Positions 1 through 7,948 of a DNA stretch of 33,915 nt are shown piece after piece. A program made the position numbers and the translations under genes. Source of the DNA: an uncultured Candidatus Saccharibacteria bacterium (GTDB lineage: Bacteria; Patescibacteriota; Saccharimonadia; Saccharimonadales; Saccharimonadaceae); assembly GCA_944391325.1 (NCBI GenBank), contig CALXTC010000003.1, positions 1-33,915 of the forward strand, written 5' to 3'. Numbering within the stretch: position 1 is the stretch's first letter; every line of letters starts with the position of its first letter. The notes below the pieces were generated by a model, which did no database searches, had not been told where the DNA came from, and saw only the letters and a list, made by a program, of their open reading frames with translations.

Positions 1-2
1 TA

Positions 3-935
3 GCCTGTGTCAAGATTGGTAAGAAACCCCAAATCCAAATCAATGGCTCAGATAGTTATGCTAAGAATGGCTTCACTGGTGGTAACTATACCGACATTGC
101 CATTAATACCAACCGTGGCTCTTACTCTCAGTATGGCTTACTAACTGGTAGTAATGGTTCCATTACTAACTTTGGTACTGCTGGCTATACCAATATCTCT
201 AACACCAATAAGACCAAGGCCTGTAAACTAGCCTATGCCAATACTACCGGTTTAACCAACGCCAACTGTAGCCTCCTTGGCAAAGCTGGTATTAACAGAA
301 CTATCTCTATACCAACCAAGATGAATGCTGGCAATGTTGTGTCTACCGAACTAAATGTTGGTGATGTTGGCGCTGGCGGTAGCAACCTAGGTAACGCCTA
401 CTACCGGGCTAATGGTGATCTGGAGATTCATGGCACACTAAAAGAAGGCAATAGAATAACCGTCTATGTTGATGGTAATGTCACCATTACTGACAACATA
501 GATACCGTCAATGGTGAGACTGGTCGCTATGACGCATTATCCCAAATACCCAGCCTGACCCTTGTAGCAGCCGGTGACATTAGGATAAGTAGCAATGTCA
601 CATTAGTTAACGCTAACCTTGTTGCTATGAATGGTAGCCTACATACCTGCTATAACGCTACCAATGAAGACCTAGGCCTAGTTAGTAAATGCTCTAACAA
701 ACTCAAGATTAATGGTGCTGTCATATCCAAGAACTCTCCCAAGCTACTCCGTACCTTTGGCTCAGGCAACACATCTAACTACACCAGCCAATGGGATGCC
801 AACACTACTTCCTCTACCTCCGAATGGTTCAACTACACCCCTAATAGTTGGTTGGTACCCAATGTTGGCAGTATGAACAGTGCCATAACTGGCTACAACA
901 CAGCCAGCATAAGTGACCTGCCGGCTAGGTATTAA
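3..935 (+). CDS. Partial secreted/surface protein, C-terminal 310 residues
   Basis: The frame is open from base 3 to a TAA at 933-935, so the gene starts upstream of the window and the ATG at 321 is only internal. The product is rich in Asn, Thr, Ser and Gly. Its middle has repeated short beta-strand-like segments (VYVDGNVTITDNI, then GDIRISSNVTLVNANLVA), which suggests a stacked beta structure. Several Cys residues are scattered through it. The C-terminus ends in SISDLPARY, and from memory similar hydrophobic-Pro endings occur in large secreted CPR proteins found near pilin genes. No catalytic motif is visible. Its coding strand is pyrimidine-rich, unlike the housekeeping genes downstream. 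It is probably an extracellular or envelope-anchored structural protein or adhesin; the specific function is unknown. Confidence 0.75.
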   Translation, partial: ACVKIGKKPQIQINGSDSYAKNGFTGGNYTDIAINTNRGSYSQYGLLTGSNGSITNFGTAGYTNISNTNKTKACKLAYANTTGLTNANCSLLGKAGINRTISIPTKMNAGNVVSTELNVGDVGAGGSNLGNAYYRANGDLEIHGTLKEGNRITVYVDGNVTITDNIDTVNGETGRYDALSQIPSLTLVAAGDIRISSNVTLVNANLVAMNGSLHTCYNATNEDLGLVSKCSNKLKINGAVISKNSPKLLRTFGSGNTSNYTSQWDANTTSSTSEWFNYTPNSWLVPNVGSMNSAITGYNTASISDLPARY

Positions 936-980
936 GATGTGGAATAATAACGATATCATGTTACGCTAGCAATATGAAGA

Positions 981-1181
981 GTGTTGACGTTGGCACAGAA
1001 AAGAAAAATTACGCGAGGTAAAAAGTCAAAGCACGTCCAGCAATTGGCCGGTGGGGCTAGCGTGGCATGCGTCGGCTTTCTACAGGCTACAGCCGACGAG
1101 ACTGTGGCTGATAAAGCCACTAAATCCGACGAGGCAATTTTGCTAGAGGAAATTCGCGATCTACTAAAGAAGCAAAAATAG
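981..1181 (+). CDS. Small orphan protein with MscL-like C-terminal helix
   Basis: A 66-residue basic protein. Residues 1-20 are rich in Lys and Arg, residues 22-36 are a weakly hydrophobic Gly/Ala stretch too short and polar for a sure membrane helix, and the C-terminus is SDEAILLEEIRDLLKKQK. That tail closely resembles the C-terminal cytoplasmic helix of the MscL channel (LLxEIRDLL), which forms a pentameric coiled coil, but neither MscL membrane helix is present. The start is uncertain: GTG at 981 and TTG at 990 are both in frame and neither has a good ribosome site. A possible extended -10 (TGtTACGCT, 959-967) points at an ATG at 974, but that ATG is in another frame and gives only a 15-codon ORF. 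Function unknown; the tail may be an oligomerisation module. Confidence 0.55.
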   Translation: MLTLAQKRKITRGKKSKHVQQLAGGASVACVGFLQATADETVADKATKSDEAILLEEIRDLLKKQK

Positions 1182-1201
1182 CAAATCAGTTATTTAAAGT
1201 G

Positions 1202-1234
1202 GCGCTAGCCAATTAGAAACGCTAGTGCTTTTGT
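1202..1234 (+). terminator. Intrinsic terminator before the P-type ATPase gene
   Basis: GCGCTAGC (1202-1209) can pair with GCTAGTGC (1221-1228) in an 8-bp stem with one G-U pair and an 11-base loop, followed by TTTTGTT. It lies just after the small orphan gene, and its T-tract runs into the next gene's -10 box. Confidence 0.6.
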
Positions 1235-1251
1235 TATAATATTCAATAGGA
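1232..1251 (+). promoter_or_regulatory. Extended -10 promoter, near-leaderless ATPase mRNA
   Basis: TGtTATAAT occupies 1232-1240. The expected start of transcription, about 7 bases after the hexamer, is near 1247, leaving about 4 bases before the ATG at 1251. There is no room for a Shine-Dalgarno site. Confidence 0.6.
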
Positions 1252-3788
1252 TGGGTAAACACTATTACAACAAAACTGTTGCAGAAACATTGGCCACTAC
1301 CGGGTCGTCGCTTAATGGCTTGTCGCCGACTGTGGCTAGACGACGCTTGCGTCGCGATGGTGCAAACGAGGTAAGGGTAGCTGGCATTCCGTTATGGAAG
1401 CGAATTCTACAGCCATTTGCCAATGTAATGGTTTTGGTTCTAATTGTAGCGGGCTGTTTGAGCCTTTGGCAGGAAAGCTATGTTGATGCAATTATTATTT
1501 TTGCCATTATCATGGCTAGTGCCATTGTTGACTGGGCGCAGCAATACTCAACTAGTCGAATTTTGCGAAGCCTTAGGGAGAGAGAGGTTGAACATGTTGA
1601 TGTAATTAGGGGTGGCGAAACGATGTCTGTATCAGCGGAGTCACTAGTAGTTGGCGATGTTTTTGATATCTACGAGGGGCAAAGGGTACCTGCTGATGCT
1701 CGGGTTATCAATGCAGTAAACCTACATGTAGATGAGTCAATGCTTACTGGTGAGAGCATGTCTGTTCGTAAAACGCCAGGTGAGCTACGTGGCGAGAAAG
1801 AAGTCTACGACCAATCTAATATGTTGTTCAGTGGTTCATTTGCTGTGGCTGGTAGTGGCCGCGCCGTGGTAGTGGCGACAGCAAATAATACCGAATTTGG
1901 CAAGCTGGCGCAGCTGGCTGGCGATACCAGTATGGATTCACCGATTCAGAACAAGATTGATCGCTTGATACGCTGGGTGATTGTCGGTGTCTTGATATTG
2001 GCGATTATTGTTTTCGGGCTAGAACTACTACGTGGTGAAACGTTAATTGACTCGTTGCAGTTTGTTCTAGCCTTTGCGGTCAGCGCTGTTCCAGAGAGTT
2101 TGCCAATTGCTATTACGGCGGTCTTAGCGTTAGGCATGCGGCGGATGGCTGCGCATAAGGCTCTAGTTCGTAATATGCGGGCAATTGAAAACATTGGCTT
2201 AACGACAGTAATTGCCACGGACAAGACTGGTACGTTAACAGAGAATAAGTTGCGTGTCCAATCGACTTGGTCGCCGCGTTTTAATGATGAATCATTCGCA
2301 CTGCAAACTTCATTTGCTTTAAACACTAACGATAAGGGGGCAACAAACGACCCGCTGGACCAGGCAATTTTAAACTATCTGCGCAGTCGAAAGGTGGATG
2401 ACCCATCGCGAGTGACTCAGGCGGAGCGTATTCAAGTTTTGCCGTTTGATTATCTCTTGGCAATGAGTGGTAACGTCTGGCGTTTTGGTCGACGATACGC
2501 GGTGTATGTTAAGGGCGCCCCTGAAAAAGTTCTGGCTAGATGTAAATTAACCAATCTACAGTTAAGGAAAGCTAACGATCAGCTGGGCGAGTATGCCGGG
2601 CGTGGCTATCGCGTAATCGCCCTGGCAAAATACGAGCGTTCGACACCAATTCATAATCTTAGCGATATTGAGCAATCCGGCCTAGAATTTCTAGGTTTTT
2701 TGGCGGTGGCTGACCAGTTGCGGCCCAAAATTGAGTTGGCTGTATCTACGGCTCAGGCGGCTGGTATTCGTATTTGTATGATTACTGGCGATCACTCTGA
2801 AACGGCCTACAACATTGCTGAAACTGTTGGTATTGCCGATAACCGTGGCCAGGTCTATGATAGCCACAAACTAGCTAAATTATCACCTGACAACTTAGCA
2901 AAGGTTGTGGAAACAACTAGAGTATACGCCCGCGTAACGCCAGGCACTAAGCACGCTATTTTAAGCGAACTAAACAAAACTGAGATTACGGCAATGACTG
3001 GTGATGGCGTAAACGACGTACCAGCTCTAACGCAGGCACATGTCGGCATTGCAATGGGTTCTGGTTCAGCTATTGCTAAGGACGCTAGTGATATCGTCCT
3101 ATTGGACAACAACTTTCGCTCTATTGTTGTAGCGGTTAAGGAGGGGCGAACGATCGTTGCTAACATTCGTCGAATGCTAGTGTACTTGTTAGCGACTAAT
3201 GCCGGGGAAGTGCTAGTAACGCTTGGAGCATTAATTATTGGCTTACCGCTACCATTGGTGGCTGTCCAGATTTTATGGATTAACTTGGCAACGGACACTT
3301 TCTTGGTTATACCGCTGGGGGTTGAACCACCTCGTGGCAATGTTATGGAACATGACCCTGATGATCCAGAGGCGCCAATCCTAAATGGCTATATGGTTGG
3401 CCAGATGATTGTTTCAGCTATGACTATTGCGGCGATATCGCTAGCGGTGTTTGCCTATTTCAATAGTGTCCATGGTCTGCATTATGCACGCAGCGCCGTC
3501 TTTCTGGTTTTGATTGTTATTCAGTGGGTTAATGCACTATTGATGCGTGGGCGTGAGTCGGTTGGCAAAATTTTACGGGTTCGTAACCATACGTTTACTA
3601 TGGCGATTCTGGGGACAATTGCCCTACAGGTGATTGTTTTGATTGTGCCCGTATTTCGTCAGGCCTTGCATGTTGACTATTTGCATAGTGACGCAATTCT
3701 AGCCTGTATTATATCGGCTGTCGTCGCCTGCATAATTATTGAGACCTATAAATGGTGGTCGCGTCGCCACGAATATAAAAGGAGATAA
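1251..3788 (+). CDS. P-type cation-transporting ATPase (P2-like)
   Basis: An 845-residue membrane pump with every hallmark of the P-type family. These are an N-terminal cation-ATPase domain, the actuator motif TGES (166-169), the phosphorylation motif DKTGT with the aspartate at about 324, the nucleotide-binding KGAPE motif, MITGD, and the hinge TGDGVND (about 583-589). Membrane helices occur at about 55-95, 240-290 (with PESLP where calcium pumps have PEGLP) and in the C-terminal third, where NLATDTF matches the ion-site region of helix 6. The overall form resembles calcium/sodium-type P2 ATPases. The transported ion cannot be fixed from sequence by eye. The stop codon lies inside the ribosome site of rmuC, so the two genes are probably co-transcribed. 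Confidence 0.93.
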   Translation: MGKHYYNKTVAETLATTGSSLNGLSPTVARRRLRRDGANEVRVAGIPLWKRILQPFANVMVLVLIVAGCLSLWQESYVDAIIIFAIIMASAIVDWAQQYSTSRILRSLREREVEHVDVIRGGETMSVSAESLVVGDVFDIYEGQRVPADARVINAVNLHVDESMLTGESMSVRKTPGELRGEKEVYDQSNMLFSGSFAVAGSGRAVVVATANNTEFGKLAQLAGDTSMDSPIQNKIDRLIRWVIVGVLILAIIVFGLELLRGETLIDSLQFVLAFAVSAVPESLPIAITAVLALGMRRMAAHKALVRNMRAIENIGLTTVIATDKTGTLTENKLRVQSTWSPRFNDESFALQTSFALNTNDKGATNDPLDQAILNYLRSRKVDDPSRVTQAERIQVLPFDYLLAMSGNVWRFGRRYAVYVKGAPEKVLARCKLTNLQLRKANDQLGEYAGRGYRVIALAKYERSTPIHNLSDIEQSGLEFLGFLAVADQLRPKIELAVSTAQAAGIRICMITGDHSETAYNIAETVGIADNRGQVYDSHKLAKLSPDNLAKVVETTRVYARVTPGTKHAILSELNKTEITAMTGDGVNDVPALTQAHVGIAMGSGSAIAKDASDIVLLDNNFRSIVVAVKEGRTIVANIRRMLVYLLATNAGEVLVTLGALIIGLPLPLVAVQILWINLATDTFLVIPLGVEPPRGNVMEHDPDDPEAPILNGYMVGQMIVSAMTIAAISLAVFAYFNSVHGLHYARSAVFLVLIVIQWVNALLMRGRESVGKILRVRNHTFTMAILGTIALQVIVLIVPVFRQALHVDYLHSDAILACIISAVVACIIIETYKWWSRRHEYKRR

Positions 3789-3794
3789 ATTATT

Positions 3795-4856
3795 GTGATT
3801 TTGTATATTACTATCGGCGTGTTGAGTGTATTGGTTATTGTACTGGTTGTGGTTGTGGCTAAGCTGTCGGTTGGCGGGCGAAAAAATAATGATTACTTGC
3901 AGACTGATCTAATCAACCTACGCCAGGAGGTGGCTGATTTAACGACAACCCTAAATCAGACATTAACTGATCGTATGGACAAAACGCAAAGCTCTATGCA
4001 GTTCCAACTACGCCAGTCATCGGCTTTAATCAATGATGTTAGTCGTCGATTAACTAAGCTGGACGAAACGAATAAGCGCGTTGTTGATGTGGCTGACGAG
4101 CTGAAAACGTTGCAGAATGTTTTGCAGAATCCAAAGCAACGTGGTGTGTTCGGGGAATTCTATCTAAACTCAATTCTGGATAATGTATTGCCGCCAGGGC
4201 AATGGCGGGCGCAATACAAATTCCGAGATGGCGAAATTGTTGACGCAGTAATTTTTCTGGATAAAAATCGAATATTGCCAATTGATTCTAAGTTTAGTCT
4301 AGAAAATTACAATCGCTATATCGAGGCTAAGGACAAAGAAACTAAGTCCAAGCTGTTGACGCGGGTAAAAATGGATCTAAAAAATCGAATTGATGAAACA
4401 GCCAAATATATTCGGCCCAACGAAAACACAATGGATTTTGCCTTTATGTTTATACCTAGCGAGAGCCTGTATTATGATTTGCTGATTAGTAATGTGGGGC
4501 AGGGTGGTTCATCGCGTGACCTGATTGAGTATGCCTTTCGGGATAAGCGAGTAATTATTACTAGTCCGACTAGCTTTATGGCTTACCTAGAAACGGTTCT
4601 GCAGGGTTTGAGGAGCTTGCAGATTGAGGAGCAGGCTAAGGAAATTCAAAAACGAGTAGCCCAATTAGGCGTGCATATTGCTAAATACGACGAGTATATG
4701 AGTAAACTAGGTAATAGCCTAGGTACCACTGTTAACCACTTTAATAATGCCTACAAAGAGTTTGCTAAGGTCGACAAGGATGTGGTAAAAATCGCCAACG
4801 ACGGCAGCCAGTCGCGCATTTCGCCAGAGCCAGTTGATCGACCCAATGTTAGCTAG
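3795..4856 (+). CDS. rmuC: RmuC-family DNA recombination protein
   Basis: A 353-residue protein with an N-terminal membrane helix (about 2-24), a coiled-coil segment (about 35-110) and an RmuC nuclease-like domain. The domain contains GVFGEFYLNSIL, then ILPIDSKFSLENY, which carries the acidic and lysine residues of the PD-(D/E)xK-like core. RmuC proteins limit inversions at short inverted repeats in E. coli. The chosen start is GTG at 3795 because AGGAGA (3780-3785) lies nine bases upstream, overlapping the end of the ATPase gene. The C-terminus (RISPEPVDRPNVS) is a short polar tail. The family assignment is secure; its role in this organism is inferred. Confidence 0.88.
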   Translation: MILYITIGVLSVLVIVLVVVVAKLSVGGRKNNDYLQTDLINLRQEVADLTTTLNQTLTDRMDKTQSSMQFQLRQSSALINDVSRRLTKLDETNKRVVDVADELKTLQNVLQNPKQRGVFGEFYLNSILDNVLPPGQWRAQYKFRDGEIVDAVIFLDKNRILPIDSKFSLENYNRYIEAKDKETKSKLLTRVKMDLKNRIDETAKYIRPNENTMDFAFMFIPSESLYYDLLISNVGQGGSSRDLIEYAFRDKRVIITSPTSFMAYLETVLQGLRSLQIEEQAKEIQKRVAQLGVHIAKYDEYMSKLGNSLGTTVNHFNNAYKEFAKVDKDVVKIANDGSQSRISPEPVDRPNVS

Positions 4857-4862
4857 CGTCTG

Positions 4863-4887
4863 TGCTATAATAGCCAGTAGCACTATG
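4863..4887 (+). promoter_or_regulatory. Extended -10 promoter of the large surface-protein gene
   Basis: TGcTATAAT at 4863-4871 predicts a transcript start near 4878. The first in-frame ATG after it is at 4885 (leader about 7 bases). If translation instead starts at TTG 5053, the leader is about 175 bases and contains the palindromic elements. Confidence 0.6.
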
Positions 4888-7827
4888 GCCTGGTGGAACA
4901 AAACCAATAAAAACCTAGTAGGGGGGGGTAATTCCCAGAACCTAAACCAACGGTTTAGTTTTACCTCCCCTACTAGGAAAGGTAACTTACAAGGACGACC
5001 GCAGAATAACCGGCATTCTCTACACCTTGCCTCCCCTGCTAGGGGAGGTGACTTGCATCGCAAGTCGGTGGGGTTTAAAACCCTCACTATCGCTTGCTTA
5101 GCCTTAGCCCTCATTAGTACCATCTCCCTCAACATCATCAGAACCTACTCCATCAATAACACTCGGACTAATGCTCTAGGCAATGCTGCCTCAGGCATAA
5201 CTACCCAAAGTGCTAGCGATGGTAATGCTCTAACTGGCCCCGCATCCATCTCTCTTAAACTATCCCCAGTTACCACCAATACCACTAGTAACCCAGATAA
5301 CGGCTCAGCTCTCGTATCGCTTAGCATACCAGCCGATGGTGGCATTGCTGTTGGTGGACACAATATTACTATTAATACCAACAGCCCTAGTGGCTGGTAT
5401 ATGACAGCCACTGCTAATAGTAATGATGGTACGACTAATCTAGTTAATACTAATGACAACAGCAAGGTTATTCCAACACTACCAAATACTGTCACTATTA
5501 AAAATGCAACCAAACTAACAGATAACACCTGGGGTGTGGCATTGCCATATGGTGATTGGCTAGCTGCTGGTTATTACAATGACGAGGTAGACTACTTATC
5601 TAACGATCAATCCACTTTAGCTAACACAGTCTGGACGTCAATGGACCATATCAACAGCTTGTTGGACGATGAACGTGGCATTGCCTCGCAACAAGCCACC
5701 GGTCCAGCTACTCGCCATATCTACTATGGCGTCCGGGTAGATAAACCAGACAAACTATTAGCCGGCGACTACCAAATAAAGGTCACCTATACCGCCACTG
5801 CCATCCTCCCACCAGCCCCAGAACTAACCAAACTAGTCCTTAATGACTCAGTCCAACAGAACCAAACCAGTGAGTTTGCCATAGAGGGTACTAACCTAGA
5901 TACCGTCTATGATGTCTGGATAGACTATAACGACAATGGCATAGAAGATGCTAATGAAAAGGCTACTAATGTCACTACCTATCCCAATACCGACAAAGCC
6001 GGTACCATCATCTCCTTTACTAATCCCAACCCAACTAGCAACACCGTCTCACCTGGCACCTATGATGTCTATGCTGTTAGTCAAGGTGGTACCTCCCAAC
6101 CCCTAACTGATGCCTTCATTGTCCAAGAACAATCTACCTGCCGTAATGGTGATCCTAATTCAGACTGCCAAGTAGACATAGATGACAATATGATCCCCAT
6201 CTACTATGCCGGTAATAACACAGATGGTTCTGCTATATGGAAAGTAGCCAATGTTAACAACCCAGGTGAATGGTATGACTATACTAAGAAGCAGTGGGCT
6301 AATGCTGTCACTGTCCAATCCGGCAAACTCACCACCTACAAGAACAAACCGGGTACAACCATTAACAACAATGATGTCCTCGGCTACTGGGTCTACATCC
6401 CTAGATACGCCTATGAAGTCCAACGTCCTAATGCCATAGACAGAGTAGTCACTGATGAATACCCATTACCAGACAACAAGGTAACTAACAACTACAATAG
6501 CCATTCCATTAGAAATGAATTCTCCATTCACTTTGAAAAAGCCGCAGATACTAAGAAAACACCTGCTGAAACATGTAACACCCTAAACATAACCAGACCT
6601 AACCAAATGTGGGCTAATGGCACACCAACAGCAGAAGCCGGTCCAGACAACACTAACATCCTAGCCAAAGACTACCGTACTGGTTGTGCTGCTCCAGGCA
6701 ATACCAATGGTCAAAACAGCACGACCATCTCCAGGCTATATACCGATGCCACTACCCAAACAGGAACTAACACTACAGCCAACAATACCACCTGGGCTAC
6801 TCACCCAGCCTTTACATTCGGCAACACTGAATTAAACGGTCTCTGGATTGGTAAGTTTGAAACCACTGGTAAGGTTAATACCCCAACCATTAAGCCTAAC
6901 CAACATGCTAATACCTATGAATATGTTGGTACATTCTATACTATGGCCAAGTATATTGGAGTGCTTGATCCTAGAAATACTGGCGGCAATAATGTTAGTG
7001 GACTTAGTGCAAATTCTCACCACTTGGATAGTGCCACAACCCACATGATGAAAAATTCAGAATGGGGCGCAACCGCATATTTATCTTCGTCAAAATATGG
7101 AGCTGGTACTAACAATGTTCTTATAAATGCGGCTTATCCATCGGCTAGCTCAGATCAAGACGGCACACTGTCAGCATATGGAATTACGGGTTGTGGTCCA
7201 TATGATGACATAAATATCACACTCCGTTATTCTGATGGTGTATCTCTCGGGTCGAATATAATCGAATCACCAAATGCTTGCTCTAATGATTCTAAATTAG
7301 GGCTACAACGTGCATATAATGGCGATATCGGTCAATTAGCCAGCACGACTAATAACGTCTATGGCGTCTATGATATGTCTGGCGGGTCTTCTGAGTATGT
7401 TGCCGCAAATTTGACAAATACCAATACTGCGTCAACTGCTGGTGCTAGCAGTCAGTATTTTGTCTATGGCGTGGGTGAGCCATATGTTGATTTATATTAT
7501 GAATCAACTGGCGGATTTAATGTTGCTTCAAAGTGGTCGTATAGCTCTAGTTCACAGGCTTATAATAACGAAGCTTGTACATGGGCTACTTGTGGTGGTG
7601 ACGCTATCCATGAGACAAAAAGATACCAGGCTGTGTCTGGTAGTTCGCAATCATGGGGCAATGATACGGCTTATTTTCCGTATGGTGCGTTTAGATGGTT
7701 TCATAGAGGCGGCACTGCTGGTCATTCGGGAGGAGGTGCTGGTTTATTCTTTATGGGGCCAGAGTCCGGTATTCGATGGAACTCTTATGCTGTTAGGGCT
7801 GTTTTATTATCCTTTTCAACATCCTAG
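4885..7827 (+). CDS. Large surface protein with C-terminal lectin/FGE-like domain
   Basis: A 980-residue protein if started at ATG 4885, which follows the -10 box; the in-frame ATG at 4834 lies upstream of the promoter. Residues about 66-85 form a signal anchor. Then come an Asn/Thr-rich beta region (GHNITINTNSPSGWYMTAT), an IPT/TIG-like segment ending PGTYDVYAVSQGGTS, and a C-terminal half from about residue 430. That half has the landmarks of the lectin-fold formylglycine-enzyme-like family: YWVYIPRYAYEV, HPAFTFGNTELNGLWIGKFE, MMKNSEWGATAYLSSSKYG, VYGVYDMSGGSSEYV, and a final FRWFHRGG ... SYAVRAVL. It is probably displayed on the cell surface and binds a ligand. Base and codon use shift near 6950. 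The true start is uncertain: TTG 5053, five bases after GGGGAGG, also gives a good signal peptide. Confidence 0.85.
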   Translation: MAWWNKTNKNLVGGGNSQNLNQRFSFTSPTRKGNLQGRPQNNRHSLHLASPARGGDLHRKSVGFKTLTIACLALALISTISLNIIRTYSINNTRTNALGNAASGITTQSASDGNALTGPASISLKLSPVTTNTTSNPDNGSALVSLSIPADGGIAVGGHNITINTNSPSGWYMTATANSNDGTTNLVNTNDNSKVIPTLPNTVTIKNATKLTDNTWGVALPYGDWLAAGYYNDEVDYLSNDQSTLANTVWTSMDHINSLLDDERGIASQQATGPATRHIYYGVRVDKPDKLLAGDYQIKVTYTATAILPPAPELTKLVLNDSVQQNQTSEFAIEGTNLDTVYDVWIDYNDNGIEDANEKATNVTTYPNTDKAGTIISFTNPNPTSNTVSPGTYDVYAVSQGGTSQPLTDAFIVQEQSTCRNGDPNSDCQVDIDDNMIPIYYAGNNTDGSAIWKVANVNNPGEWYDYTKKQWANAVTVQSGKLTTYKNKPGTTINNNDVLGYWVYIPRYAYEVQRPNAIDRVVTDEYPLPDNKVTNNYNSHSIRNEFSIHFEKAADTKKTPAETCNTLNITRPNQMWANGTPTAEAGPDNTNILAKDYRTGCAAPGNTNGQNSTTISRLYTDATTQTGTNTTANNTTWATHPAFTFGNTELNGLWIGKFETTGKVNTPTIKPNQHANTYEYVGTFYTMAKYIGVLDPRNTGGNNVSGLSANSHHLDSATTHMMKNSEWGATAYLSSSKYGAGTNNVLINAAYPSASSDQDGTLSAYGITGCGPYDDINITLRYSDGVSLGSNIIESPNACSNDSKLGLQRAYNGDIGQLASTTNNVYGVYDMSGGSSEYVAANLTNTNTASTAGASSQYFVYGVGEPYVDLYYESTGGFNVASKWSYSSSSQAYNNEACTWATCGGDAIHETKRYQAVSGSSQSWGNDTAYFPYGAFRWFHRGGTAGHSGGGAGLFFMGPESGIRWNSYAVRAVLLSFSTS
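4914..4977. repeat. Palindromic repeat element, copy 1, inside coding sequence
   Basis: An outer inverted repeat pairs CCTAGTAGGGGGGGGTAA (4914-4931) with TTACCTCCCCTACTAGG (4961-4977), with one extra G and one mismatch. An inner hairpin pairs CTAAACC (4942-4948) with GGTTTAG (4952-4958). The frame stays open through it, encoding a low-complexity stretch ahead of the signal anchor. Confidence 0.7.
5029..5088. repeat. Palindromic repeat element, copy 2, inside coding sequence
   Basis: Three consecutive hairpins: CCTCCCC (5030-5036) with GGGGAGG (5042-5048); ACTTGC (5051-5056) with GCAAGT (5060-5065); and GGGTTT/AAACCC centred near 5077. The first hairpin shares the CCTCCCCT.CTAGG core with copy 1. 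Elements of this style (short GC-rich arms, CTCCCC...GGGGAG) are usually extragenic in other bacteria. Here one is translated in frame (ASPARGGDLHRKSVGF) directly before the signal anchor. Confidence 0.65.
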
Positions 7828-7890
7828 TGTGCTGTAAATTCAAACTATATCAAGACGATGAATGTAAAATTACAATTACAACATTATCTA

Positions 7891-7923
7891 AAAAGTCTCT
7901 GGAGCAAAGATCCAGAGACTTTT
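7891..7923. terminator. Bidirectional terminator between convergent genes
   Basis: AAAAGTCTCTGGA (7891-7903) is a perfect 13-bp inverted match to TCCAGAGACTTTT (7911-7923) around a 7-base loop, giving a U-tract on either strand. It separates the surface-protein gene from the convergent aquaporin-like gene. Confidence 0.9.
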
Positions 7924-7948
7924 ATCCAGATGTAAACTTAGCTAGTCT

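Noticed and set aside
974-1021. 15-codon ORF from ATG 974 behind a TGtTACGCT box
   Set aside because: The box is a poor hexamer and the peptide is very short. It overlaps the 66-residue ORF out of frame, so coding cannot be supported.
4834-4884. Upstream in-frame ATG of the large surface gene
   Set aside because: It overlaps the end of rmuC and lies upstream of the -10 box at 4866-4871, so a transcript from that promoter would not include it.
7442-7837. 131-residue overlapping frame in the surface gene
   Set aside because: It is a shadow frame of the lectin-like domain, with no ribosome site and no recognisable domain.
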